Notes: generated from the letters alone by a model not told the origin. DNA of 64,000 nt from Kribbella sp. NBC_01245 (GCF_036226525.1 NZ_CP108487.1:7006001-7070000), one strand, 5' to 3'. Shown: positions 42,046 through 51,354, counted from the first letter of the stretch. Made by a program: numbers and translations.

Positions 42046-43263
42046 ATGGACGCCGACGCGATCCTGGCCGCACTGTTCACGGAGCAGGGGAGAACCGATC
42101 CCTATCCGTTCTACACGGCTCTGCATGAACTGGGCAGGATCTCGTCGGTGACCCCGGCCGCGGCGTCGTACGTCGCGGTGGTCAACGGGTATGACCAGGT
42201 CGATCAGGTGCTGCGCGACCCGGCGTTCCTCAAACAACCCGGACGTGCCGACTGGGAGGAGCATCCGGTCCTGGCGGTGTTGCAGCGCTCGATGATGTTC
42301 AGCAATCCGCCCGAGCACGCCCATCGGCGCAAGGTCTTCCAGCAGGTGTTCACGCCTCGCCGGGTGGCCGAGCTGGAGCCCAAGATCCACCAGATCGTCG
42401 GCAAGTTGCTGGACCGGATGGCCGAGCTCGGCGACGGTGGTGCGCCGGTCGACTTCATCTCGGAGTTCGCCTATCCGCTGCCCACACAGGTGGTCGGCGA
42501 GCTGCTGGGAATTCCGTTGGACGATCTCGGCTGGTTCCGCGAGCGGGTCGAGCGGATCGACGCGTATCTCGATCTGGCCGGTAAGACCCCGGAGATCCTG
42601 GCCGCGGCCGATGCGGCGGCGACGGAGCTGTCGGAGTACTACGCGGGTTTGATCGCGCAGCGCCGAGCGGATCCGCTCGACGATCTGGTCAGCGCGCTCG
42701 TCCAGGCGATGGATGCTGGTGATGAGCCGCTGACCGATCCCGAGTTGGTGAGCAATCTGGTGGTGCTCTTCAACGCGAGTTTCGTGACCACGATCAACCT
42801 GCTCGGCAACGGTCTGCCGCCCTTGCTGGCGAGGCCCGATCTGGTCGAGGCGCTGCCGGGTGATGCGGCGTTGGCGTCGGCCTGTGTGGAGGAGGTGCTG
42901 CGCTATGACAGTTCGGTGCAGTTCCTGGCTCGGGCGGCGTCGGTCGACACCGTGGTGGGGGAGTTGCCGATTGTTGCTGGGAGCAACGTGTTGTTGTTGC
43001 TCGGGGCAGCTAATCGCGATCCTCGGCGATACCCCGATCCGGACGCGTTCGATCCGTCGCGGCCGGACATCAAGCCGGTGAGCTTCGGCGCGGGCGCGCA
43101 CTACTGCCTGGGGGCGGCGTTGTCCCGGGCGGAAGGGCGGATCGCCTTCCAGGGCTTGTTCGAGCGATTCCCATCGTTGTCCTTGGCAACGGAACCTGTC
43201 CGCAGCGAACAATTTCTGCTGCGCGGCTATAGCGAGATTCCGGTGGTGCTCAATGCCTCTTGA
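42046..43263 (+). CDS. Cytochrome P450
   Basis: 405 residues. Haem-binding loop FGAGAHYCLGAAL (Cys ligand), K-helix ExxR in EEVLRYDS and the C-helix HRRKVFQQVF are present. The I-helix reads VLFNASFVTTINLL, so the usual acid before Thr (A-G-x-[DE]-T) is Val, which may alter proton delivery or signal a non-hydroxylating reaction. ATG 42046 gives MDADAILAALFTEQGRTDPY and sits one base after a MITE-like repeat. It overlaps the hydrolase gene by 11 bases. It could cross-link or oxidise a phenolic intermediate. Confidence 0.92.
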   Translation: MDADAILAALFTEQGRTDPYPFYTALHELGRISSVTPAAASYVAVVNGYDQVDQVLRDPAFLKQPGRADWEEHPVLAVLQRSMMFSNPPEHAHRRKVFQQVFTPRRVAELEPKIHQIVGKLLDRMAELGDGGAPVDFISEFAYPLPTQVVGELLGIPLDDLGWFRERVERIDAYLDLAGKTPEILAAADAAATELSEYYAGLIAQRRADPLDDLVSALVQAMDAGDEPLTDPELVSNLVVLFNASFVTTINLLGNGLPPLLARPDLVEALPGDAALASACVEEVLRYDSSVQFLARAASVDTVVGELPIVAGSNVLLLLGAANRDPRRYPDPDAFDPSRPDIKPVSFGAGAHYCLGAALSRAEGRIAFQGLFERFPSLSLATEPVRSEQFLLRGYSEIPVVLNAS

Positions 43264-44380
43264 TCCGCAGGTGGAGAAGATGCGTGCCGAGCGGGAGACC
43301 GCTGACGTGCCGCAGTTGTACACGCAGAGCCTGGCCGAGGCACGGGCGGCCGACCTGGCGTCGATCCAGGCGGCGGGTGGTGCGGTCGAGAAGGTGCACG
43401 AGGTGATCGACCGTACGGTGCCGGGGCCGGAGGGCGAGCTGCCGATCCGGATCTACCGGCCCGCGGGCGACGGGATGTTGCCGACGTTGGTCTACTACTT
43501 CGGCGGCGGGTGGACGCTTGGCAGCATCGACACCGCGGATGGGATCTGCCGGCGGCTTGCGAACGCCGTACCGTGTCAGGTCATCACTGTGGGGTATCGG
43601 TTGGCGCCGGAGCACAAGTTCCCGGCCGCTGTGCACGATTGCCATGAGGCGGTGCGTTGGATCTCGGCTAATGCGGAAGAGCTTCGGGTTGATGCCGAGC
43701 GGCTGGCCGTGGGTGGGGATAGCGCGGGCGGCAATCTCGCGGCGGCGGTGACGTTGCTCGCGCGGTCCGGTGGGCCGGCGCTGCTCGCGCAACTGCTGGT
43801 GTATCCGAACACGCGGTATGGCTCGGATACGCCGTCGATGCGGTCGGGCGATGATCCGTACTTGTTCAACAAGACGTCTGTTGGGTGGTACTGGAACCAC
43901 TATCTGGCGGATCCGTCTGACGGGCTTAATCCGCTTGCGTCGCCCTTGTTGGCGGACCATTTCGGGGAGTTGCCGCAGGCGTTGGTGATCACGGCCGAGT
44001 TCGACCCGTTGCGGGATGAGGGCGAGTTCTACGCGGAGAAATTGTTCGCTGCGGGGGTGCCGACGGAGCTGAGCCGGTACGACGGGATGGTGCACGGGTT
44101 CTTCGCGATGTCGGGCGTGCTCGATGGTGGCAAGCGAGCGATCGCGGAGGCATCCGCCTTCCTTTCCCGGGTCTTCAAGGTCTCCGACGACCAGGCGTCC
44201 GACGATCAGGCGTCCGATGACGAGGCGTCTGATGGTGAGAGCGCTGAGGGGCGGGCCGTGTCGGAGGGCGAGGCGGCTGATGCTGAGGGCGCTGGTGGTC
44301 AGGCCGTCTCGGAGGGCGGGGCTGCTGGTGGCGAGGGGGCTGACGGTGAGGAGTCTGGGGGCAAGGGCGGCGATGGGTGA
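43253..44380 (+). CDS. Alpha/beta hydrolase, HSL family, with low-complexity tail
   Basis: 375 residues. Catalytic Ser in VGGDSAGGNLAAA, Asp in ITAEFDPLRDEG and His in DGMVHGFFAM match the hormone-sensitive-lipase family. The oxyanion HGGGW motif is written YYFGGGWTLG (His to Phe). The family core ends near residue 310. The last 65 residues are an acidic, Gly/Ala/Ser-rich stretch starting with three repeats like SDDQA and then AEGRAVSEGEA-type units. Overlaps both neighbours. It may hydrolyse a thioester or ester intermediate. Confidence 0.85.
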   Translation: MPLDPQVEKMRAERETADVPQLYTQSLAEARAADLASIQAAGGAVEKVHEVIDRTVPGPEGELPIRIYRPAGDGMLPTLVYYFGGGWTLGSIDTADGICRRLANAVPCQVITVGYRLAPEHKFPAAVHDCHEAVRWISANAEELRVDAERLAVGGDSAGGNLAAAVTLLARSGGPALLAQLLVYPNTRYGSDTPSMRSGDDPYLFNKTSVGWYWNHYLADPSDGLNPLASPLLADHFGELPQALVITAEFDPLRDEGEFYAEKLFAAGVPTELSRYDGMVHGFFAMSGVLDGGKRAIAEASAFLSRVFKVSDDQASDDQASDDEASDGESAEGRAVSEGEAADAEGAGGQAVSEGGAAGGEGADGEESGGKGGDG

Positions 44381-45440
44381 GGCGGTCTGCCTGGCGGATT
44401 ACGAGGCTCTCGCGGCGGAGGTGTTGCCCGCGGACGTGTGTGACTTCGTCGCTGGTGGCAGCGGCGCCGAGACGACTCTGCGGTTGAACCGGTCGGCCCT
44501 CGACGCGATCTCGGTAGTGCCCCGGGTTCTCGCAGGCGTGGAGGAGCCCGACGTGTCGACCACCTTGCTGGGCCAGCCCGCGGCCTTTCCGGTCGCGGTC
44601 GCGCCGATGGCCTATCAGCGATTGGCCCATCCCGATGGCGAGTTGGCCCTGGCCAAGGCGGCAGTCGGAATCCCTTATGTCATTAGCACTTTGTCGAGCT
44701 TCCCGTTGGAGGAGATTGCGGCCACGGCCGACAACGCCTGGTTCCAGCTCTACTGGTTGCGGGATCGCGGCATCGTCAAGTCGCTGGTCGATCGGGCCGC
44801 CGCAGCCGGGTGTACGGCCTTGATGCTGACCGTTGACGTGCCGGTGATGGGTCGCCGGTTGCGCGATGTCCGCAACTCCTTCGTCCTGCCCAGCGACGTG
44901 ATCGCGGCGAACCTCGTCGACGGATCCGCGGGCAGGGCTCACCAATCGGCCGAGGCCGTGTCTGCTGTGGCGGCGCACACGGCCTCGGTCTTCAACACCG
45001 CCTTGAACTGGAACGACCTCGAGTGGCTGGCCGGCCGGACCTCACTTCCCCTTGTGGTGAAGGGAATTCTCGATCCCGAAGACGCTCGTCGCGCGGCCTC
45101 GATCGGTGCCGCCGGAGTGGTCGTGTCAAACCATGGTGGCCGCCAGCTCGACGGAGCCGTTGCCTCGATCAACGCACTGCCCGCCGTAGTGGATGCCGTC
45201 GGCAACGATTGCGAAGTGTTGCTCGACAGCGGTATTCGCAGCGCCACGGACATCCTGCGCGCTTTGGCCTTGGGCGCCGGCGGGGTATTGCTGGGCCGCC
45301 CGTTGCTCTGGGCGCTGGCCGTTGGCGAGGCGGACTCGGCGTTGACCCGATTGCGCGACGACCTCATCGACGTACTGTTGCTGGCGGGGTGCGCCGACGT
45401 GGCCGCTGCCACCGGACTCACGACACATCGGGGGACCTGA
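44373..45440 (+). CDS. hmo: 4-hydroxymandelate oxidase-like FMN enzyme
   Basis: 355 residues, FMN-dependent alpha-hydroxy acid oxidase family. MLTVDVPVMGRRLRDVRN, LVVKGILDPEDARRA, the catalytic-His motif VVSNHGGRQLDG and DSGIRSATDILRALALGA are diagnostic. In glycopeptide pathways Hmo oxidises 4-hydroxymandelate to 4-hydroxybenzoylformate. Its neighbours (HpgT-like gene next, HmaS-like gene upstream) support that role. ATG 44373 overlaps the hydrolase stop by 8 bases and its own stop overlaps the aminotransferase start. Confidence 0.88.
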   Translation: MGEAVCLADYEALAAEVLPADVCDFVAGGSGAETTLRLNRSALDAISVVPRVLAGVEEPDVSTTLLGQPAAFPVAVAPMAYQRLAHPDGELALAKAAVGIPYVISTLSSFPLEEIAATADNAWFQLYWLRDRGIVKSLVDRAAAAGCTALMLTVDVPVMGRRLRDVRNSFVLPSDVIAANLVDGSAGRAHQSAEAVSAVAAHTASVFNTALNWNDLEWLAGRTSLPLVVKGILDPEDARRAASIGAAGVVVSNHGGRQLDGAVASINALPAVVDAVGNDCEVLLDSGIRSATDILRALALGAGGVLLGRPLLWALAVGEADSALTRLRDDLIDVLLLAGCADVAAATGLTTHRGT

Positions 45441-46717
45441 TGGACCTGGCGATCGAGGACCTGCACCCGTCGTTGGGAGATCGCGCGCTGTTGTCGATGA
45501 ACTTCCTCAACGAGGTCGCGCAGCACTACCCGGACGCGATCTCGCTCGCTGCCGGCCGGCCGTACGAGGAGTTCTACGACGTCGAGGACCTGCACTCGTA
45601 CCTGCGGACCTTCACGGCATACCTGGCGTCCCAGGGGTACGACGAGGCGGCCGTCCGGCGCACGTTGTTCCAGTACGGGCGGACCAAAGGCATCATCCAC
45701 GGCCTCGTCGCGGAGAACCTGCGGATCGACGAGGGGATCGAGGTCGACCCCGAGTCGATCGTGGTGACCGTCGGCTGCCAGGAGGCGATGGTCCTCGTCC
45801 TGCGTGCCTTACGGGCCGGACCGACGGACGTGCTGCTCGCGGTCGCCCCGGCGTACGTCGGACTGACCGGCGCCGCGCGTTTGGTCGACCTGCCGATCCG
45901 GTTCGTTGCCGGGGGCACCGATGGCGTGGACCTGGATGACCTGGTGGCACAGGTGAAACAAGCCCGCGCGGAGGGGCTGCGGCCGCGCGCGTGCTACCTG
46001 ATGCCGGACTTCGCTAATCCGTCCGGGATGAGCCTCGATCTGGAGATGCGCCGGCGATTGCTCGAGATCGCGGCGCAGGAGGACCTGCTGTTGCTGGAGG
46101 ACAACCCGTACGGGCTGTTCCCGGCGTTGGGTCATGAACGGCTGCCCACGCTGAAGGCCCTCGACACCGAACGGCGCGTGGTCTATCTCGGTTCGTTCGC
46201 CAAGACGGCACTGCCGGGCGCGCGGGTTGGGTACGTGGTGGCGGATCAACGTGTCACCGGGGCCGGCCTATTCGCCGACGAGTTGTCGAAGATCAAGAGC
46301 ATGCTGACGGTCAACACCTCGGCCGTCGCCCAGGCCGTCGTCGGCGGCAAGTTGCTCGAGAACGGCTGCAGCCTCGTCACGGCGAACCGGCGCGAGCGCG
46401 AGGTCTACGCCTCAAACCTGCGCCTGCTAACAGATGGCCTGGCAGCCCACTTCCCGAACGGCGACGTCACCTGGAACGTGCCCGCAGGCGGCTTCTTCGT
46501 CGTCGTCACCGTGCCTTTCCCCGTCGACGACGCCCTACTCGAACGATCCGCCAAGCAATACGGCGTCCTCTGGACCCCCATGTCCCACTTCTACGACGGC
46601 TCGGCCCCCATAAACGCCCTCCGCCTCTCCTGCAGCGCCGTCACCCCCACCGAAATCACCACCGCCCTACCCCGCCTAGCCGCCCTGATCACCACCACCC
46701 GGGCTGCATTTGTTTAG
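45440..46717 (+). CDS. hpgT: 4-hydroxyphenylglycine aminotransferase-like enzyme
   Basis: 425 residues, fold-type I PLP aminotransferase. LFQYGRTKGIIHGLVAENL, VVTVGCQEAMVLVLRALRA, LMPDFANPSGMSLDL and LGSFAKTALPGARVGYV (PLP Lys) follow the HpgT pattern. HpgT converts 4-hydroxybenzoylformate to L-4-hydroxyphenylglycine, usually with tyrosine as amino donor, which regenerates 4-hydroxyphenylpyruvate for HmaS. It is the last plus-strand gene of the cluster; its end overlaps the convergent GNAT gene by 4 bases. Confidence 0.86.
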   Translation: MDLAIEDLHPSLGDRALLSMNFLNEVAQHYPDAISLAAGRPYEEFYDVEDLHSYLRTFTAYLASQGYDEAAVRRTLFQYGRTKGIIHGLVAENLRIDEGIEVDPESIVVTVGCQEAMVLVLRALRAGPTDVLLAVAPAYVGLTGAARLVDLPIRFVAGGTDGVDLDDLVAQVKQARAEGLRPRACYLMPDFANPSGMSLDLEMRRRLLEIAAQEDLLLLEDNPYGLFPALGHERLPTLKALDTERRVVYLGSFAKTALPGARVGYVVADQRVTGAGLFADELSKIKSMLTVNTSAVAQAVVGGKLLENGCSLVTANRREREVYASNLRLLTDGLAAHFPNGDVTWNVPAGGFFVVVTVPFPVDDALLERSAKQYGVLWTPMSHFYDGSAPINALRLSCSAVTPTEITTALPRLAALITTTRAAFV

Positions 46718-47154
46718 AGGCGAAGGAGGAGTTGGGGGAGTAGGCGGCCGGGGATGGAGTTGCTGGGGGTTGTGTCGACTCGGCGGGCGCCGTGGTGGAG
46801 GTAGAAGGGTTCGGCGTACGGGTCGGAGTCGATGGTGAGTTCGTGCCAGCCCAGGTCTCGTGCGGTGGCGACGGCGTGCGCCAGTAGGGCCGACCCGACG
46901 CCCTGTCCGATCGCGGCGGGATCGACGAACAGCGCCGACAGCTCGCCGGGCTCGAGCAGGTAGAAGCCCCGCAAATCAGGGGCGGCCGCCACCTGGAGAT
47001 GGACGCCGTCGCATTGCTCCGGACGGACTGCCAGCTCGACGCGGCAAGACGCCAGGAACGCCTCGTCGTACCCCCAGTGACCTTTGCTGCGTACCGCCAG
47101 CGCTGACAACACCTCGGCCTCATCCGGCCGCGCCGCCCGAATCACCATGCTCAT
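46714..47154 (-). CDS. GNAT family N-acetyltransferase
   Basis: 146 residues. Acetyl-CoA motif A is LFVDPAAIGQGVGSALLAHA, followed by AEPFYLHHGARRV. The fold and size are those of a small single-domain GNAT. The substrate is unknown. It marks the right edge of the cluster and may be unrelated to it. ATG 47148 is an alternative start. Confidence 0.82.
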   Translation of the reverse strand: MSMVIRAARPDEAEVLSALAVRSKGHWGYDEAFLASCRVELAVRPEQCDGVHLQVAAAPDLRGFYLLEPGELSALFVDPAAIGQGVGSALLAHAVATARDLGWHELTIDSDPYAEPFYLHHGARRVDTTPSNSIPGRLLPQLLLRL

Positions 47155-47278
47155 GCCGACCCTGTATACCCCAGTCGGCCCAATTGGTCCTCTCCGGTGG
47201 CCACCGATTGGATCTCACGGGCGTACCGATCTGGCAATAGCGTCGCAGGTAAGCCGAGAGAGCCGAGGAGCGCCCGCC

Positions 47279-48535
47279 ATGAGCTGCGAAGTCACCACCC
47301 CGAAAGCCCCGAAAGCCCCGAAAGCACCCCAAGCCGCGAAGCCGGCCGTGGAGCCGTTGTTCAGTCCGCAACTGATCCGACTCCTGATGGCGGTGCTCGG
47401 CTCGGGGTTGAGCATGTACCTGCTCACCTCGGTCGTACCGCTCTACCTCGCCACCAACGGCTCGGGCGGGATCGGCGCCGGCCTGTCCACCGGCGCGATG
47501 ATGCTCTCGGCCGTCGCGGTCGAACTCGCCGTACCGCGCATGCTCGCCCGCTTCGGCTACCGCGACACCCTCGCCCTCGGCCTAATCCTCCTCGGCCTCC
47601 CGGCCCTACTCCTCCCCCTATCGACCTCCCTCCCGCTAGTCCTCGCGGTATGCCTGCTCCGCGGCGCCGGCCTAGCGATCCTCGTCGTCGGAGCAGTCGC
47701 GTTGATCGCCGAGGTAGCACCCGCCCATCGCCGCGGCGAGGCACTCGGGATGTACGGCGTAGTCGTCGGCGTACCAGCCGTCGCAGGTCTTCCGCTCGGC
47801 GTCTATCTGGTCGACCACATCGGCTTCACCGGCGTCTTCATCCTGGGCGCACTCACTTCCCTGGCCGGCCTGACCATGATCCCCGGCCTACCGACCACAC
47901 CAACCCACACCCAGCTCAAGCAACACACCAACGTACTGAAAGGCCTTAAGAACAGCGGATTGCTCATGCCGGCCGGAGTATTCGCGGCAGTAACGGTTGC
48001 CGCAGGCATCGGTGTAACCTTCATCCCGCTAGCCGTTGCCGAGGGCAAGCACTCGGTGATCGTGACAGCGCTGCTCATCCAGGCGGCCGCCGCACCACTG
48101 GCCCGTTGGCTAGCAGGCCGGTACGGCGACCGGCACGGCGCGCGCCGGCTCCTGCTGCCTTCGGTCCTACTCGCCACTCTCGGCGCCGGATCCCTCGTCT
48201 TCGTTCAGCACACCACCATCGTGTTCATCGGCATGCTGCTCTTCGGGCTCGGCTTCGGCGCGGCCCAGAACGTCACCATCTCGATCATGTACGAACGCGT
48301 CGAGCCGAACCGCTACGGCCAGGTCAGCGCCCTCTGGAACCTCGCGTACGACGCCGGCTGGGGCGTAGGCGCCATCGCCTTCGGCGCGGTAGTCGCCGGC
48401 ACCGGCTACCCGACCGCCTTCGCCCTAACCACCGGCGTACTACTCATCGCCCTGGTCAGAGTTTGCGTAGACGGACCCATTTCACCGCGTGGTCCGCGCC
48501 TTTCCGCAGCACCAGAGTTGCCCGAGAGCGCGTAG
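47279..48535 (+). CDS. MFS transporter
   Basis: 418 residues with about 12 membrane segments (for example SMYLLTSVVPLYLA, TLALGLILLGLPALLLPL). An N-terminal tail has three KAP units from a 9-base repeat. YGDRHGARRLLLPSVLLATL is the usual cytoplasmic loop motif in the second half. ATG 47279 follows GAGGAG. The last 80 bases overlap coaA on the other strand. The substrate is unknown; it resembles sugar/drug exporters of the superfamily. Confidence 0.86.
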   Translation: MSCEVTTPKAPKAPKAPQAAKPAVEPLFSPQLIRLLMAVLGSGLSMYLLTSVVPLYLATNGSGGIGAGLSTGAMMLSAVAVELAVPRMLARFGYRDTLALGLILLGLPALLLPLSTSLPLVLAVCLLRGAGLAILVVGAVALIAEVAPAHRRGEALGMYGVVVGVPAVAGLPLGVYLVDHIGFTGVFILGALTSLAGLTMIPGLPTTPTHTQLKQHTNVLKGLKNSGLLMPAGVFAAVTVAAGIGVTFIPLAVAEGKHSVIVTALLIQAAAAPLARWLAGRYGDRHGARRLLLPSVLLATLGAGSLVFVQHTTIVFIGMLLFGLGFGAAQNVTISIMYERVEPNRYGQVSALWNLAYDAGWGVGAIAFGAVVAGTGYPTAFALTTGVLLIALVRVCVDGPISPRGPRLSAAPELPESA

Positions 48536-49427
48536 GCAGGATGTTCTCGTGCAGGTTGGGACCGTTGATGCCGTCCCAGAGCGACTCGGCCTTCGCGATG
48601 GCCTCTTCGCGGGACAGGTCGCCGTACCGGCGGAAGTAGGACTCGGGATCGCGGAAGGCCGTCTCCCAGAGCTTCAAGAACCGATGGACGTACCAGCTCC
48701 GGATGTCGTCCGCGGCGGCATCGACGTACACGGAGAAGTCGAAGAAATCGCTGACAGCCAGCCCGCTCTTGCCGTCGCCCCGGCGTGGAGCGGGCTGGAG
48801 CACATTGAGGCCTTCGAGCAGCAGGATGTCGGGTTGTTCGACCGTCGTCCGGACGTCGGGCAGCCGGTCGTAGTGGAGGTGCGAGTAGACCGGCGCCTCG
48901 GCCGTGTCGAGACCGGACTTGACCTCGACCACGAAGCGCAACAGGGCCTTCCGGTCGTACGACTCGGGAAAGCCCTTGCGTTGCAAAAGGCCGCGCTTTT
49001 CGAGCTCGGCGTTCGGCCAAAGGAAACCGTCGGTGGTGACGAGCGCGACGCGGGGGTGCTCCGGCCAACGGGCGAGCAACTCGCGCAGCAGTCGCGCGGT
49101 GGTGGACTTGCCGACGGCGACGGATCCGCCGATCCCGATCACGAACGGCGTCCGGGTCTCGGCGGGTTTGCCGAGGAACGACTCGGTGTCGGCGTGCAGC
49201 GCGCGGGCGTGCCGGACGTACAGCGAGAGGATTCGCGACAGCGGCAGATAGACCTCGCGGACCTCGTCGATGTCGATCTCGTCACCAAGACCGCGGAGGC
49301 GCTCGATCTCCTCGGGCGTCAGCGGTGACTCGGTCGTCTCCGCCAGCGCGGCCCAGGCGGCGCGATCCAGCTCGGTATAGGGAGTCACCTCCCGCGGCGC
49401 ATGCAGCATGTGCCCCATTCTTCCCAC
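48456..49427 (-). CDS. coaA: Type I pantothenate kinase
   Basis: 323 residues. P-loop GIGGSVAVGKSTTARLL, VTTDGFLWPNAELEKRGL and YSHLHYDRLPD are diagnostic of bacterial CoaA, the first enzyme of CoA synthesis. GTG 49427 has GGAGG six bases upstream and is preferred over ATG 49418 and 49409. CoA is the donor for the phosphopantetheine arms added by the two PPTases in this window. It diverges from glmS. Confidence 0.95.
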   Translation of the reverse strand: MGRMGHMLHAPREVTPYTELDRAAWAALAETTESPLTPEEIERLRGLGDEIDIDEVREVYLPLSRILSLYVRHARALHADTESFLGKPAETRTPFVIGIGGSVAVGKSTTARLLRELLARWPEHPRVALVTTDGFLWPNAELEKRGLLQRKGFPESYDRKALLRFVVEVKSGLDTAEAPVYSHLHYDRLPDVRTTVEQPDILLLEGLNVLQPAPRRGDGKSGLAVSDFFDFSVYVDAAADDIRSWYVHRFLKLWETAFRDPESYFRRYGDLSREEAIAKAESLWDGINGPNLHENILPTRSRATLVLRKGADHAVKWVRLRKL

Positions 49428-49485
49428 ACATCGCCTCCGTGCGCCCCGAGAGGGACGTCACTTCGTACGCGTTAGTGTGGCGCTC

Positions 49486-51354
49486 ATGTGCGGCATCGTC
49501 GGATACGTCGGCGCGAAACCAGCGCTGGAAGTGGTTCTGGAAGGTCTGCGGCGGCTTGAGTACCGCGGCTACGACTCCGCTGGTGTGGCGGTTGTCACAG
49601 CGGCTCCCAGCAGCGCGACCACAAAAACCCTGGCCATCGCGAAGAAAGCCGGAAAGATCGCGAACCTGGACAAGGAGCTGGCGGATCACCCGCTGCCGCC
49701 GTCCACGACCGGGATCGGGCACACCCGCTGGGCCACCCACGGCCCGCCGAACGACAAGAACGCGCATCCGCACCCGAACAACCCCGGTCGGGTCGCGGTC
49801 GTGCACAACGGCATCATCGAGAACTTCGCCCAGCTCCGGGCCGAGCTCGAGTCGCGCGGCAACGAGCTGATCTCCGACACGGATACCGAGGTCGTCGCGC
49901 ATCTGCTCGGCGAGCTGCTGCCCGAGGCGGACGGCGATCTGGCCGAGGCGATGCGCCGGGTCTGCGGCCGGCTGGAGGGCGCGTTCACCCTCGTCGCCGT
50001 CTGTGCCGAAGCGCCGGACGTCGTCGTCGGCGCCCGGCGGAACTCGCCACTCGTGGTCGGCGTCGGCGAAGGCGAGAACTTCCTCGCCTCGGACGTCTCG
50101 GCCTTCATCGCCCACACCCGGGACGCGATCGAGCTCGGCCAGGACCAGGTCGTCGAGCTGCGCCGCGAGGGTGTGACGGTCACCAACTTCGACGGTACGG
50201 CGGCCGACGTCACGCCCTTCCACGTCGACTGGGACATCTCCGCCGCCGAGAAGGGCGGGTTCGACTACTTCATGCTGAAGGAGATCGCCGAGCAGCCGAA
50301 GGCGATCGCCGACACCCTGCTCGGCCGGTTCACGACGGATGGCCGGCTGCATCTGGACGAGATGCGGATGTCCGACGAGGACCTGCGCGAGGTCGACAAG
50401 ATCATCATCATCGCTTGCGGTACGTCGTTCCACGTCGGCCTGATCGCCAAGTACGCCATCGAGCACTGGACCCGGATCCCGTGCGAGGTCGAACTGGCCA
50501 GCGAGTTCCGCTATCGCGACCCGATCGTCGACCGCTCCACCCTGGTCATCGCGATCAGCCAGTCGGGCGAGACGATGGACACCTTGATGGCCTTGCGGCA
50601 TGCCCGCGACCAACGCGCCAAGGTGCTGGCCATCTGCAACACCAACGGCTCGACCATTCCGCGCGAGTCCGACGCGGTGCTCTACACGTACGCCGGCCCG
50701 GAGATCGCCGTCGCCTCGACCAAGGCCTTCCTCACGCAGATCGTCGCGACGTACGTGATCGCGTTGTATCTGGCCCAGGTCCGCGGCATCAAGTACGGCG
50801 ACGAGATCACCGCCATCATCGAGGACCTGGAGAAGACACCCGCGGCCGTCGCGAAGGTGCTCGAGTCGGTCGAACCGGTCCGGAAGTTGGCCCGCGAGCT
50901 CAAGGACGCTCAGTCCGTGTTGTTCATTGGTCGGCATGTCGGTTATCCGGTCGCCCTCGAGGGCGCGTTGAAGTTGAAGGAGCTCGCCTACATGCACGCC
51001 GAGGGCTTTGCCGCCGGCGAGCTGAAGCACGGCCCGATCGCGCTGATCGAGGAAGGCCTGCCGGTCTTCGTTGTCGTACCGCCCAAGGGACGCGACGTCC
51101 TGCACGACAAGATGGTCAGCAACATCCAGGAGATCCGGGCTCGCGGCGCGCGCACGATCGTGCTGGTGGAGGAGGGTGACCACTCCGTCGACCCGTACGC
51201 CGATCACATCATCCGCCTGCCGAAGGTGCCGACGTTGATGCAGCCGCTGGTCGCGACCGTGCCGCTGCAGGTGTTCTCGTGCGAGATGGCGACGGCCAAG
51301 GGGCATGACGTCGACCAGCCGCGCAACCTGGCGAAATCGGTCACGGTCGAGTGA
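49486..51354 (+). CDS. glmS: Glutamine-fructose-6-phosphate aminotransferase (isomerising)
   Basis: 622 residues. The mature N-terminus is CGIVGYVGA (catalytic Cys after Met removal). The glutaminase domain has HTRWATHG and HNGIIENF. Two SIS domains follow (CGTSFHVGLIAKY, SQSGETMDTL, and ELKHGPIALIEEG), and it ends QPRNLAKSVTVE. It makes glucosamine-6-phosphate, the substrate of GlmM. Its stop overlaps acpS by 4 bases. Confidence 0.97.
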   Translation: MCGIVGYVGAKPALEVVLEGLRRLEYRGYDSAGVAVVTAAPSSATTKTLAIAKKAGKIANLDKELADHPLPPSTTGIGHTRWATHGPPNDKNAHPHPNNPGRVAVVHNGIIENFAQLRAELESRGNELISDTDTEVVAHLLGELLPEADGDLAEAMRRVCGRLEGAFTLVAVCAEAPDVVVGARRNSPLVVGVGEGENFLASDVSAFIAHTRDAIELGQDQVVELRREGVTVTNFDGTAADVTPFHVDWDISAAEKGGFDYFMLKEIAEQPKAIADTLLGRFTTDGRLHLDEMRMSDEDLREVDKIIIIACGTSFHVGLIAKYAIEHWTRIPCEVELASEFRYRDPIVDRSTLVIAISQSGETMDTLMALRHARDQRAKVLAICNTNGSTIPRESDAVLYTYAGPEIAVASTKAFLTQIVATYVIALYLAQVRGIKYGDEITAIIEDLEKTPAAVAKVLESVEPVRKLARELKDAQSVLFIGRHVGYPVALEGALKLKELAYMHAEGFAAGELKHGPIALIEEGLPVFVVVPPKGRDVLHDKMVSNIQEIRARGARTIVLVEEGDHSVDPYADHIIRLPKVPTLMQPLVATVPLQVFSCEMATAKGHDVDQPRNLAKSVTVE

